In this document: positions 1 to 7,562 of the stretch, in pieces
Numbering within the stretch: the first letter of the stretch is position 1
Layout: each line of letters begins with the position of its first letter
Source of the DNA: [Clostridium] asparagiforme DSM 15981
GTDB lineage: Bacteria > Bacillota > Clostridia > Lachnospirales > Lachnospiraceae
Reading direction: 5' to 3'
Length of the DNA: 64,000 bases
Assembly (NCBI GenBank): GCA_025149125.1
Contig: CP102272.1
Location: 4,960,001 to 5,024,000, forward strand
The notes under the pieces: model-generated
Told to the model about the DNA's origin: nothing
Database searches by the model: none
The model's input: only the letters and a program-made list of their open reading frames with translations
Made by a program: the position numbers and the translations under genes

Positions 1-158
1 GTACCTGGAATCAGTGCTTTTGTCTCGGGATTCACATCAAACTGCCCAGCCGGAATGATATACGTCAACAGGCTGGCACAGACCAAAATCCCCAGAATGA
101 ATACCAGCATATTGATGGAAATCCCTCTTTTTCCGCCTTCCTTTACCTTTTGTTTCAT
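1..158 (-). CDS. YfcC-family basic amino acid/C4-dicarboxylate-type transporter, N-terminal fragment
   Basis: Only the first 52 or so codons are inside the window; the gene runs off the left edge. The visible part starts with a basic tip (MKQKVKEGGKRG), then a hydrophobic segment of about 20 residues, then LLTYIIPAGQFD and a proline/threonine stretch ending IPGT. A first helix followed by TYIIPAG-x-F is the signature start of the YfcC/DcuC-like carriers (AbgT/ArsB-like superfamily) of the cytoplasmic membrane. The ATG at 156-158 has a very good ribosome site (GGAGGGG, 162-168 on the reverse strand). It diverges from the XRE gene at 444 and shares with it an intergenic region full of TTGCGTATACGCAA sites, so the XRE protein probably controls it. 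Substrate cannot be told from the fragment. Confidence 0.75.
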   Translation of the reverse strand, partial: MKQKVKEGGKRGISINMLVFILGILVCASLLTYIIPAGQFDVNPETKALIPG

Positions 159-269
159 TATTACCCCTCCAATCTCTGTTTGTCTGTTTTGCTATTCTAA
201 AATTTTCCCCGCTTAAAGTCCAGCTCACCTGCCTTTCCGCTAAATTTTTGTATAAACTACTATTTCTTG

Positions 270-385
270 TTTCGTATTCGCAACTTTTGTGGTATATTAT
301 AGTCAAAATATTTCTTTTTCTTCATTATAGTTGCGTATACGCAATTTGTCAATGGATTTTCTACGTTTTTATTGCGTATACGCAA
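270..385. promoter_or_regulatory. Three-site palindromic operator region between transporter and XRE gene
   Basis: The perfect 14-bp palindrome TTGCGTATACGCAA occurs at 331-344 and again at 372-385, centres 41 bp apart (about four helical turns). A third site with two mismatches (TTTCGTATTCGCAA) lies at 270-283. A plus-strand extended -10 (TGG TATATT, 290-298) sits between the first and second sites. This is the expected arrangement for an HTH dimer that represses both divergent genes, most simply the XRE protein encoded at 444. Confidence 0.7.
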
Positions 386-443
386 CTTTTTTGAAGCAAC
401 TTTCACAGAATCCCCTTCGGATCGGGGCTTGATTGGAGATCAT

Positions 444-974
444 ATGATAGAATTAGGGAAAAAAATAAAAATGGTACGGGAATATAATGATTTAAGCCAG
501 GAGGAACTGGGCGCTGTGGTCCAAAAGACCAAGAGCACCATCGGCAGATATGAGAAGGGGCTGATGGAAATTCCGGCCAAGGTGATTATCGACCTGTGCA
601 ACTACTACCAGCTGTCCTTAGATGCATTTGTGGAGAGCGCCTATTACGCAAGCCACCAGCAGAATCTGGAAAAAAATGTCTCCCTCAGAAAGGGGATGCT
701 GGCGGCCTTAGACCCCCAGCAGCTGGTCAATTACTTCAACCTGCTGCCGGACAGCGCAAAAGCCACCATTTTCGCCTACATGGAGATCGAGGTAGCCACC
801 CGATCCTCCCAGGATATGATGCTGCCTTCCTCCGAATTTTACAAAAAGCCGCCTATGTTCGGATATATCGCGGTCTACTACTATAATTTTCTCTCCGAGC
901 ACGCCCGGAACAAAGTTCTCTCCTATATGGAGATCGAAATTCTCGCCAGCGAATCCATCGCGCGTCAGGAATGA
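444..974 (+). CDS. XRE-family transcriptional regulator
   Basis: A 176-residue DNA-binding protein. Residues 1-60 form a Cro/CI helix-turn-helix: LGKKIKMVREYNDLSQEELG, then the recognition-helix region KTKSTIGRYEKG. The rest is a helical C-terminal domain containing two related segments (SAKATIFAYMEIEVA and HARNKVLSYMEIEIL), which look like an internal duplication. The ATG at 444 is chosen because GGAG lies 6 bases upstream; an upstream TTG at 372 would be inside an operator palindrome and has no ribosome site. The gene ends in a 10-bp overlap with the convergent permease fusion. Probable job: repressor of itself and of the divergent YfcC-type transporter through the TTGCGTATACGCAA sites. The ligand is unknown. 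Confidence 0.85.
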   Translation: MIELGKKIKMVREYNDLSQEELGAVVQKTKSTIGRYEKGLMEIPAKVIIDLCNYYQLSLDAFVESAYYASHQQNLEKNVSLRKGMLAALDPQQLVNYFNLLPDSAKATIFAYMEIEVATRSSQDMMLPSSEFYKKPPMFGYIAVYYYNFLSEHARNKVLSYMEIEILASESIARQE

Positions 975-3643
975 CTCCGCTCAAAGAATTCCTCCACCGC
1001 GAACTGTATTTCCGTAGCGTTAAAACCCTCCTCCAGCGGGAACAGGAAATAGGTATTGTCCGGTACCGACAAGGTAACGCACTGGCCTTTTCCCCGGTAG
1101 TCGTACTCCGTGTGGATGGAACTCATGGATGCGGAGGAAACATGCAGCGTCTTTTCCCGCCCGTCCTCATAGTCCACAAAGGTCAGGTCAAATCCCTCCG
1201 GGCCATGCTCCAGCCGTCCCGCGCCGCAGTCGATAAAGTTCACCGCGTTGGGCAGCGCCTCCACCCGCACCCAAAGCTCCAGGAAATACCGCCCGGCCGC
1301 AATCCGTCTGCGCACATTCTCCCGCTGCCACTCGTACCAGTCGGGAATGTAGATTTCCGGCCCGGGGGCGCATCTTCCGCTCACAGCCGGCGACGCCGGA
1401 TCGGTCCGCCTCAGCGTCCCGAACTCATCCATCCGCCATCTGGCGCCGCAGGCTGCGCAAAACAACTCGCTGCCCTTTGACGCCATCCGGTAAACCGCGC
1501 CGCAGGCCCGGCACTGGTACAGCGGCAAATGAAGGCCCTCCGCCCGGAAGGAATCTGTGATCCGCAGTCCGGTTGCGCGCTGCCAGGCGTATTCGTCGTA
1601 AGTCAGAAGCCGTGATAATGTTTGGTAAATATCCTCCACCTGAGCGCGTTCCACTTCCTCCGCCGTATACGCCAGCTCCGCCTCAGCCTCCAGCCTGACT
1701 TCCCGGCGAATCCGCAGATTCCAGATAGGAGACTGTAAATAATTCCCCTTCATGTTCAGAGTCACCACCGGCACCTTACACAGCTTGACCAGCTTTGCCA
1801 CCGCCAAAGGCAGCCTGGAACTGGTCCCCACGTTGGCGTACCGGGCTTCCGGGTACAGTACCAGGATACCGCCGCGCCCAAGAACCCGGCAGATATTTTT
1901 CACCAGCGCCAGGTCGTCCACAAATTTCCGGGTGCCCAGGCAGCCTGACTGCCGGTACAGCCACTCTCCAAAGTTCTCAAATCCTTCCAGCTCCGACACA
2001 TAGTTGGCCCGATGGGGAAACAGCACCCGCGGCGTCACATAAAAATCCGTAAACGAGTGGTGAGTCGCCAGCACCAGAAACGGCGGTTTCAGCCCTTTCA
2101 TGCCTTTTTTGCGTATTTTAAGCCCCGCTCTGGCAGTAACCAGGCAGCACCACAGCCAGATAAACGGCATGGCCGCCAGATTCTGCCGCGGCGGTTCCCG
2201 AAAGCGGTCAAAGGGTCTTGTGTCCGGAACCTCCGCCAAATCCCGGCGCACGTAGCGCCGGATTCCCGGCAGATTGCAGAGCAGCCAGTAAATACAGCCG
2301 GAAGCCAGGAAGGAACACCCGGTAGGCGTCAGCGTAAATAAAAGCCGATTGTGGATAACACCCGTTACCGGATTATAGATCATCAGGGAAAAAGCCGTAC
2401 CCGCAGCCAGAGCAGCCAGGCCCACAAGGTTAAATCCCCTGGTGTACACATACGCCTCATGGCCCTTCAGCCCGTAAGCGCTGCGAAAAGCCAGCCTCTG
2501 TTGCCGCACGAAGAAGAAATCCACAAACAACAGCGCAGCCAACGGCGCGTACACACAGGCGCTGATGGTCAGAAACGCCCCAAAATACTCCACGATCTTT
2601 CCCCATACGCACAGCGCGCCCACGTAAAAGGCCAGAATTCCGATCAGCCTGCGGTAGTCAGTCTCCGGGAAGGACGATTTGAGCATCACACCGTATATGT
2701 ACGATCCGACCGCCTGGGTGCCGATATTGGCGAATGCCACCAGCAGCAGGGAACAAAGGGCCAGAGCCGGACCCGCCAGGACCGCCAGCATCCGCGTTGG
2801 ATCCTCGGACATGGTTCCGGTCACATGCCGCATCGCGATGGCCATAACCGCGCCCACCACCACAAAAAACGAACCGGACAGGCCCTGTCCCAGAACGCCG
2901 GCCAGATAGCCGCCCCGCTCGGTCCTCGCAAGCCTTGGCACTCCCGCCATCCCGCCCACCAGCGTAATGACAAAAGCGAAATTCGCCTCAATGGACATAA
3001 TGTAAGGAACGGCCCGGTCCGCGTATGCCCCCGGTTCAGGCGTATAATTCCAGATCACCTCCGGCGGAACAGAGCGAAAACCAATCACCATCACAATCGC
3101 CCCCACGGCCAAAAGGGCAGGCACCAGAATCCGCGTGGTCCAGGTGATCGTCCCGATTCCGCGGCAGGCGATAAAGGTTCCGGCCAGCAGACAGGCCAAT
3201 TCCAGCAGCAGATGACTGCCCGGCGGCAGCGCCAGCCCGTACACTCCCGCCAGATTCTCCATGGAGGAGGCGAACAGATCGCAGCAGACCGCGTACCACG
3301 GAAAATTGATGGCGATGATCAGCACGGATATCCACTTCACTCCCCGCAGTCCGAACACGCTCCGCAGCCAGATCCAGATATCGATTCCGTAGCGCACCGA
3401 AAGAATCACCGGGAGCTGGTACACCGCCAACATCAGAACCGCTCCGAAAAACGCCCCGATGAGCAGTTGTTTAAAACCCACCAGGCCGGCAAGATAAGCC
3501 CCCTGCGTGTAACTCCAGGTGGCGATGCAATACCCGGACAGCACCAAAAAGGCGTCCAAAAAACCGTATCTGCGTTCCCCGGGCAGCACCGGCAAAATTC
3601 CGAACACCGCCTCCCTGGCAATTTGCTCTTCCACTCGTTTCAT
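965..3643 (-). CDS. Fusion: NCS1-like permease + PlsC-type acyltransferase + zinc ribbon
   Basis: An 892-residue protein. Residues 1-460 carry about twelve hydrophobic segments and resemble the NCS1 purine/cytosine permease family (early YGFLDAFLVLSGYCIATW). After a basic linker (461-487), residues 488-690 look like a lysophospholipid acyltransferase: the HX4D motif is H528-HSFT-D533 and a second block is YPEAR (597-601). Residues 711-732 form a CxxC...CxxC zinc ribbon (C711, C714, C729, C732), followed by a C-terminal domain of about 150 residues that I do not recognise. The gene follows a 57-residue membrane protein by 19 bp and a DeoR regulator. Known families: NCS1 carriers move nucleobases and related compounds; PlsC enzymes acylate lysophospholipids on the cytoplasmic face. 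Their joining in one chain is unusual, and the combined function is unknown. Convergent with the XRE gene (10-bp overlap). Confidence 0.7.
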   Translation of the reverse strand: MKRVEEQIAREAVFGILPVLPGERRYGFLDAFLVLSGYCIATWSYTQGAYLAGLVGFKQLLIGAFFGAVLMLAVYQLPVILSVRYGIDIWIWLRSVFGLRGVKWISVLIIAINFPWYAVCCDLFASSMENLAGVYGLALPPGSHLLLELACLLAGTFIACRGIGTITWTTRILVPALLAVGAIVMVIGFRSVPPEVIWNYTPEPGAYADRAVPYIMSIEANFAFVITLVGGMAGVPRLARTERGGYLAGVLGQGLSGSFFVVVGAVMAIAMRHVTGTMSEDPTRMLAVLAGPALALCSLLLVAFANIGTQAVGSYIYGVMLKSSFPETDYRRLIGILAFYVGALCVWGKIVEYFGAFLTISACVYAPLAALLFVDFFFVRQQRLAFRSAYGLKGHEAYVYTRGFNLVGLAALAAGTAFSLMIYNPVTGVIHNRLLFTLTPTGCSFLASGCIYWLLCNLPGIRRYVRRDLAEVPDTRPFDRFREPPRQNLAAMPFIWLWCCLVTARAGLKIRKKGMKGLKPPFLVLATHHSFTDFYVTPRVLFPHRANYVSELEGFENFGEWLYRQSGCLGTRKFVDDLALVKNICRVLGRGGILVLYPEARYANVGTSSRLPLAVAKLVKLCKVPVVTLNMKGNYLQSPIWNLRIRREVRLEAEAELAYTAEEVERAQVEDIYQTLSRLLTYDEYAWQRATGLRITDSFRAEGLHLPLYQCRACGAVYRMASKGSELFCAACGARWRMDEFGTLRRTDPASPAVSGRCAPGPEIYIPDWYEWQRENVRRRIAAGRYFLELWVRVEALPNAVNFIDCGAGRLEHGPEGFDLTFVDYEDGREKTLHVSSASMSSIHTEYDYRGKGQCVTLSVPDNTYFLFPLEEGFNATEIQFAVEEFFERSHS

Positions 3644-3662
3644 CCTGCTTAAGGCCCTCCCG

Positions 3663-3836
3663 CTATGCCAGAAAATATCCGGCCGCTACCGCTGCCAGAC
3701 ATCCCAAGACAATCGCCCCCACCAGTACATAATCCGTTCCGGTCATCCGTCTGATCGCAGGCTCATTTCCCCGCTCCATCTGTGAGATGCGCGAAAGAAG
3801 CTCGTTTTCAAACTCGTTTTTTTCTTCTGTATCCAT
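3663..3836 (-). CDS. 57-residue single-pass membrane protein
   Basis: A short gene coding for 57 residues. The first 33 are hydrophilic and charged (starts MDTEEKNEFENELLSRISQM); residues 36-56 are one continuous hydrophobic helix (DYVLVGAIVLGCLAAVAAGY), and the protein ends three residues later. The topology is probably N-terminus inside. A GAGGGGCGGGA ribosome site precedes the ATG. It lies 19 bp upstream of the permease-acyltransferase fusion and 85 bp downstream of the DeoR gene, all in the same direction, so it probably belongs to that operon and may be an accessory subunit of the fusion protein. No family is recognised. Confidence 0.65.
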   Translation of the reverse strand: MDTEEKNEFENELLSRISQMERGNEPAIRRMTGTDYVLVGAIVLGCLAAVAAGYFLA

Positions 3837-3921
3837 AGTTCCCGCCCCTCTTTTCGTTCCGGTCTATCCTCTGCGCTCCGGCGGCGCATTTTATCCGGCT
3901 TCCGCACATCCGAAATCCGCT

Positions 3922-4701
3922 CTAAACGACGATAACCTCCACGCCCTTCTCCCGGAACGCGGCTATGGCTTCCGGGTCGCATCCACTGTCCGTTATGATC
4001 AGGTCGATTTTATCCAGAGAGGAGGACACATAGTTGGACACCTTGCCGATCTTTGAGTGGTCGGCCAGAAGGATCACCTTGCCTCTGGTGTGGCCGATCA
4101 TGGCAGCATTCACCCCGCACTCCTGGTAATTCCAGGTGGTCATTCCCCGCTCCGGGTCCAGGGCCTTAACGCCCAGGATCGTGCAGTTGCTGTAGATCCC
4201 GCCTATGGTATTCACCGTGATCTCGCCCACAAAGGATTTGGACCGCTCCATATAATTTCCGCCCAGGCTGAGAATCTCCACTCCCGGCTGCCTGCTGCAG
4301 AAAGGGGCCCTGGCATTGTTGGTCACCACCGTGACATGCTTATCCCGGATCGCCTCCTGAAAAAACAACACCGTGCTTCCGCTGTTCATAAAAATGATGT
4401 CGTCATTTTTAAGAAACTCGCAGGCCTTGTCCCCGATCCGTTTCTTTTCCTCCCCACGGGGCACGCGCGTGAGATCAAACTCATAATTGCCGTTGTCGTT
4501 CGCCGTATCCAACTGCGCCAGGGCCTTGGCCCCGCCGTGGTACCGCTGGATGAGCTTCTGTTCCTCCAATGCTGTCAAATCCCTGCGAACCGTCAGTGGA
4601 GATACTGCAAAATATTCGCTCAATTCCTGTACTGAGGCTTCTCCTTTCTGTTTAACATAGTTGGCAATCTGAAGCCGTCTGCTATTATTTACAGTTCTCA
4701 T
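3922..4701 (-). CDS. DeoR/GlpR-family transcriptional regulator
   Basis: 259 residues with the standard DeoR layout. The N-terminal winged helix-turn-helix spans residues 5-60 (RRLQIANYVKQKGEASVQEL, then SPLTVRRDLTALEEQKLIQR and HGGA). The sugar-phosphate isomerase-like effector domain follows, with IIFMNSGSTVLFF, VVTNNARAP, ILSLGGNY and ILLADHSKIGK. Such proteins are usually repressors released by a phosphorylated metabolite. It is the first gene of a probable operon with the 57-residue membrane protein and the permease-acyltransferase fusion, so those are the likely targets along with its own promoter. The effector cannot be inferred from sequence. Confidence 0.9.
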   Translation of the reverse strand: MRTVNNSRRLQIANYVKQKGEASVQELSEYFAVSPLTVRRDLTALEEQKLIQRYHGGAKALAQLDTANDNGNYEFDLTRVPRGEEKKRIGDKACEFLKNDDIIFMNSGSTVLFFQEAIRDKHVTVVTNNARAPFCSRQPGVEILSLGGNYMERSKSFVGEITVNTIGGIYSNCTILGVKALDPERGMTTWNYQECGVNAAMIGHTRGKVILLADHSKIGKVSNYVSSSLDKIDLIITDSGCDPEAIAAFREKGVEVIVV

Positions 4702-4846
4702 GATTATTTTCCTTTTGCGTATTATTTACAACAGAACTATATTATCAGATTTTGGGTAAAAAAAGCAATACTTTATCCCCCTCTGCTCCCAATGTTTGCA
4801 GCCGATCCGGCTTCCGGCTCAAACGCTGCCAGAAAAACCGTTCCAA

Positions 4847-4882
4847 AAGAAAACCCGCGCACACATCCTATACACGGGTTTT
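4847..4882 (-). terminator. Hairpin with U-rich tail on the minus strand
   Basis: AAAACCCGCGCA (4850-4861) and TACACGGGTTTT (4871-4882) pair over 12 positions on the minus-strand RNA if two G-U wobbles are allowed, followed by TTTTCTTTT. It may stop readthrough from the antisense RNA before the DeoR promoter, or fold the 5' end of the peptide message. Confidence 0.45.
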
Positions 4883-4918
4883 GTACTCTGTATTCAATTT
4901 GACTTCCTTCTCTCGGTC

Positions 4919-4981
4919 ATGGCAGGCGTAGCTGGCTGCTATATCTGCAAATGGCTAGGCCGAAATCATAAAGACAGCTAG
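4919..4981 (+). CDS. Possible small hydrophobic toxin peptide (start uncertain)
   Basis: From the only internal ATG this encodes 20 residues (MAGVAGCYICKWLGRNHKDS); in the same frame the hydrophobic run extends upstream (CIQFDFLLSV), so a longer peptide with a non-AUG start is possible. A hydrophobic helix with a charged C-terminal tail is typical of type I toxins. The lack of a clear start and ribosome site may mean the locus has decayed. Confidence 0.3.
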   Translation: MAGVAGCYICKWLGRNHKDS

Positions 4982-4984
4982 CCA

Positions 4985-5019
4985 AAAAGAAATCCCGTGT
5001 ACTGGCATACACGGGATTT
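4985..5019. terminator. Bidirectional rho-independent terminator
   Basis: Perfect 12-bp stem AAATCCCGTGTA / TACACGGGATTT with a 6-base loop. The U-rich tail is better on the minus strand (TTTCTTTTT), so it can also end transcripts arriving from the response-regulator gene at 5095. Confidence 0.75.
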
Positions 5020-5057
5020 CGCTTTGTGTCCAAATGGACATCCTTAACTTCCTAGCT
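4985..5057 (-). ncRNA. Predicted short antisense RNA (antitoxin candidate)
   Basis: Predicted from a minus-strand promoter with TTGACA (5087-5092), a 17-bp spacer and TAAAAT (5064-5069), giving a start near 5057. The transcript would end at the 12-bp hairpin 4990-5019 followed on this strand by TTTCTTTTT. It would overlap the 3' end of the plus-strand peptide message and, through the ATACACGGG repeat, could also pair with that message's 5' part. Confidence 0.4.
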
Positions 5058-5094
5058 AAGATTATTTTACACCAAATCGAGTATCATGTCAATA

Positions 5095-5784
5095 TTATAC
5101 CTTAAACCGGTACCCCACGCCCCAGATCGTCTCAATATACTGCGGCTTCGCCGTGTTAAACTCAATCTTCTCACGGATCTTTTTAATATGCACGGTCACC
5201 GTGGCGATGTCGCCGATGGACTCCATGTCCCAGATTTTAGAAAACAGCTCTTCCTTTGTGAATACATGGTTGGGATTCTGGGCCAGGAAGGATAGGAGGT
5301 CAAATTCCTTGGTGGTAAACGTCTTTTCCTCACCGTTTACCCACACACGGCGGGCCGTCTTGTCGATCTTCAAACCGCGGATTTCCACGATCTCATTGGA
5401 CGGCTGTCCGCTGCCGATCAGCCGCTCGTACCGGGCCATATGGGCCTTCACCCGGGCAACCATCTCGCTGGGGCTGAAGGGCTTGGTGATGTAGTCGTCC
5501 GCGCCCAGGCCCAGACCGCGGATCTTGTCAATGTCCTCCTTCTTGGCGGATACCATGATAATGGGGGTATTTTTTACTTCCCGTATCTTTTTACAGATTT
5601 CAAAACCGTCGGTGCCGGGGAGCATGAGATCCAGAATAAACAGATCAAATTCCTCGTTCAGCGCCCGCTCCAGGCCTGAACTACCGTTATTCTCAATTTC
5701 CACCTCAAAGCCGGAAAGCTCCAGATAGTCCTTTTCCAGCTCTGCGATGCTCTCCTCGTCCTCCACGATCAGTATTTTGCTCAT
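5095..5784 (-). CDS. OmpR/VanR-family response regulator
   Basis: 229 residues. The receiver domain (1-120) has the acidic pair E8/D9, phosphorylation site D52 (LDLMLPGTDG), and conserved K101 in DYITKPFSP. The C-terminal winged helix (130-229) ends in the typical WGVGYRF motif. The ATG overlaps the stop of the upstream sensor kinase by 4 bp (5781-5784), so the two are translationally coupled. The protein resembles VanR-type regulators of cell-envelope genes in Clostridia. No resistance genes are adjacent, so the regulon is unknown. Confidence 0.92.
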   Translation of the reverse strand: MSKILIVEDEESIAELEKDYLELSGFEVEIENNGSSGLERALNEEFDLFILDLMLPGTDGFEICKKIREVKNTPIIMVSAKKEDIDKIRGLGLGADDYITKPFSPSEMVARVKAHMARYERLIGSGQPSNEIVEIRGLKIDKTARRVWVNGEEKTFTTKEFDLLSFLAQNPNHVFTKEELFSKIWDMESIGDIATVTVHIKKIREKIEFNTAKPQYIETIWGVGYRFKV

Positions 5785-7277
5785 CCTGCTATGACCTCCT
5801 GATATTTTCTTAGCACAAAATGGATCTCTGTGCCGATGCCTTCCTTGCTGGTCGCCCAGATCCGGCCTCCATGGTCCTCAATTATCTTGCGCACAATGGA
5901 CAGGCCAATGCCGCTGCCGCCCTGAGAAGAATTGCGCGAGGAGTCCGTGCGGTAGAACCGGTCAAATATATTGGGCAGGTCCTTGGCCGCAATTCCTTTT
6001 CCATTGTCCTCGATCTCCACCTGGATGAAGTCGCCCACATCCTTTATCCGAATATTGATAATACCCTTTTTCTTGTCAAGATATTTAATGGAGTTGCTGA
6101 TAATATTGTTGATTACCCGCTTCATCTGCTCCGCGTCGGCAATCACCACCACATCCTCGTCCACATAGTTGAAATATCCCAGCTCAATGCCCCGGGCCTC
6201 CATATCCAGGCCCACCTCCTCGATGCAGTCCTTGAAATACTGGGCCACATTGATCTTGGTGAAGGTGTAGGGAATCTTGTTGGTATCGATCTTCGAATAA
6301 AACGTCAGCTCGTCGATCAGACGATCCATGTCATTAGCTTTATTGTATATGGTGCGGATGTATTTGTCCAGCCTTTCCGGCGAAGAAGCCACGCCGTCCT
6401 GTATCCCTTCCACGTAGCCCTTGATGGCCGTGATGGGGGTTTTTAAGTCGTGGGAAATATTGCTGATCAGCTCCTTGCTCTCCTTGTCGTACTGGACCTT
6501 CTCCTCGGCGTTCTCCCTCAGACGCATGCGCATCTCCTCAAAATCGTTGCACAGCTCGCCGATCTCGTCGTCCGCATCCACATCCAGCGTAAAATCCAGA
6601 TTCCCCGCCTTGATCTGCTTGGTCGCTTCCTGAAGCTTGTTGAGGGGGCTCAAGATAGACCTGTAAACCCAGACGGTCAGGGTAATCCCCGCCACCACCA
6701 GAATCACGATTCCAAGGAAGAGCATCTCCCGGATCATGGATTTGACCTCCGGCACCAGATCGCCCACATTTGACACAATAAATACGCTTCCCGGCGTACC
6801 GTCGGGGAACGTGAAATCCATCTGTTTGATCAGGTGCTGATTCTCTCCGTCCAGATAGATACCGCCCTCCAAATCGCCTTTCATAGCGTCGAAGTCGGGC
6901 AGCTTGTCGTACAAAGCGGGATCCATCTGCATGTCATTGCTCCCGCAGAATGAAACCTCCCCGCCCTTAAGAACAATCAGATACGCGTAATGGCTTTTCA
7001 GCTCCTCGTTCAAATTGTTTAAATATGCGCCGTCCTCGTAGAGTCCGGGATTGTCCTTCAGCGTCTGCCGGATCTCCTCCTGGTAACGCTTGGTCAGGCG
7101 GTTAAAGATCTGAAGGGAGTTGCCGGAGAACAGGTCCACCTGCTCCGTCAGCCCGTATTCTTTGCGAAAGGACTGGGTCTGATAACTGCTCAGCCCTACT
7201 ACCGCTACATAAAACAGCAGGATCGGCACGATGGTGATGGTCAAAAATGCAACCGCCAGACGGGTCTTCAGTTTCAT
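5781..7277 (-). CDS. Sensor histidine kinase with extracellular domain and HAMP (VanS/ResE-like)
   Basis: 498 residues. Two membrane helices (about 8-28 and 186-206) flank an extracellular domain of about 155 residues. A HAMP domain (207-260) is followed by the DHp domain with phosphoacceptor H276 in ISNISHDLKTPIT, the N box (INNIISNSIKYL) and G boxes (DNGKGIAAKDL, GGSGIGLSIVRKI). It is the first gene of a two-gene operon with the response regulator. A minus-strand extended -10 (TGTGG TATACT, 7359-7369) lies about 85 bp upstream of the start. The sensory domain matches no family I can name. Confidence 0.92.
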   Translation of the reverse strand: MKLKTRLAVAFLTITIVPILLFYVAVVGLSSYQTQSFRKEYGLTEQVDLFSGNSLQIFNRLTKRYQEEIRQTLKDNPGLYEDGAYLNNLNEELKSHYAYLIVLKGGEVSFCGSNDMQMDPALYDKLPDFDAMKGDLEGGIYLDGENQHLIKQMDFTFPDGTPGSVFIVSNVGDLVPEVKSMIREMLFLGIVILVVAGITLTVWVYRSILSPLNKLQEATKQIKAGNLDFTLDVDADDEIGELCNDFEEMRMRLRENAEEKVQYDKESKELISNISHDLKTPITAIKGYVEGIQDGVASSPERLDKYIRTIYNKANDMDRLIDELTFYSKIDTNKIPYTFTKINVAQYFKDCIEEVGLDMEARGIELGYFNYVDEDVVVIADAEQMKRVINNIISNSIKYLDKKKGIINIRIKDVGDFIQVEIEDNGKGIAAKDLPNIFDRFYRTDSSRNSSQGGSGIGLSIVRKIIEDHGGRIWATSKEGIGTEIHFVLRKYQEVIAG

Positions 7278-7358
7278 AGGTCCTGCCTCCTTTTTTATAG
7301 TATCTCAGCCCACCGGACAAAATTGACAGTCCGGGACAGACTTTCACCCGTACTTGTA

Positions 7359-7369
7359 AGTATACCACA
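7359..7369 (-). promoter_or_regulatory. Extended -10 promoter element of the kinase/regulator operon
   Basis: Reads TGTGG TATACT on the minus strand, 82 bp before the kinase start codon. The same TGTGGTAT(A/C) element appears before several other genes in this window (41321, 45324, 290). Confidence 0.45.
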
Positions 7370-7428
7370 TTTGTAAATGGGCGTTTATAAAACTATTCTA
7401 AATTTTATAAAGAAACCGCCTTTCTTCC

Positions 7429-7456
7429 TTGTTTCTTCCTACATATTTGCTATAAT
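7429..7456 (+). promoter_or_regulatory. Predicted sigma-A promoter feeding the 51-bp repeats
   Basis: TTGTTT (7429-7434), a 16-bp spacer and TATAAT (7451-7456). The -10 box is the first element of the tandem repeat, so transcription would run through the repeats towards the PAP2-like gene at 7680. Confidence 0.45.
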
Positions 7457-7562
7457 AAGGAAACGTAGCACTTGTCAGCAACCTGGCGGTTGGTGACCAT
7501 GTATAATAAGGAAACGTAGCACTTGTCAGCAACCTGGCGGTTGGTGACCTTGTATAATAAGG
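7451..7562 (+). repeat. 51-bp tandem repeat, two full copies plus a partial third
   Basis: Units start at 7451 and 7502 and differ at one base; a third begins at 7553 and breaks off after TATAATAAGG. Each unit opens with TATAAT and contains an imperfect hairpin, GTCAGCAACC-TGGC-GGTTGGTGAC. A degenerate fourth copy of the middle part (GGAAACGTACCATTTATCAT) sits at 7621-7640, just before the extended -10 (TGA TATAAT, 7651-7656) of the PAP2-like gene. The array therefore looks like a duplicated promoter/leader segment. Confidence 0.85.

Larger units (their letters stand above)
4850..5092. other. Type I toxin-antitoxin-like locus (small hydrophobic peptide frame, shared terminator, antisense promoter)
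   Basis: A plus-strand frame ending at TAG 4979-4981 encodes a hydrophobic peptide (FDFLLSVMAGVAGCYICKWL followed by GRNHKDS). The only ATG inside the core is at 4919; I see no good ribosome site, so the start is uncertain. A 12-bp perfect stem closes the frame at 4990-5019. On the other strand a consensus promoter (5064-5092) fires towards it and would make an RNA of roughly 70 nt ending at the same hairpin. ATACACGGG is repeated at 4870-4878 and in the terminator at 5007-5015. This is the architecture of Fst/par-type loci: toxin mRNA, convergent short antisense RNA, shared terminator, shared direct repeats. I recall similar short ORFs (MAGVVGYYICKWL) in other Lachnospiraceae. Function is inferred only. 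Confidence 0.45.

Noticed and set aside
36..306. Open frame of 89 codons on the minus strand at the left edge
   Set aside because: It is out of frame with the YfcC-type gene, which has a better start, ribosome site and recognisable sequence.
372..443. Longer XRE protein starting at TTG 372
   Set aside because: The TTG is the first base of an operator palindrome and has no ribosome site; ATG 444 has GGAG.
2351..3652. Long plus-strand frame (433 codons) opposite the permease
   Set aside because: Low-complexity Arg/His/Gln-rich shadow of a GC-rich gene on the other strand; no ribosome site or family.
5095..7277. Vancomycin-resistance cluster
   Set aside because: The regulator and kinase are VanR/VanS-like only in general family; no vanHAX-type genes are present.
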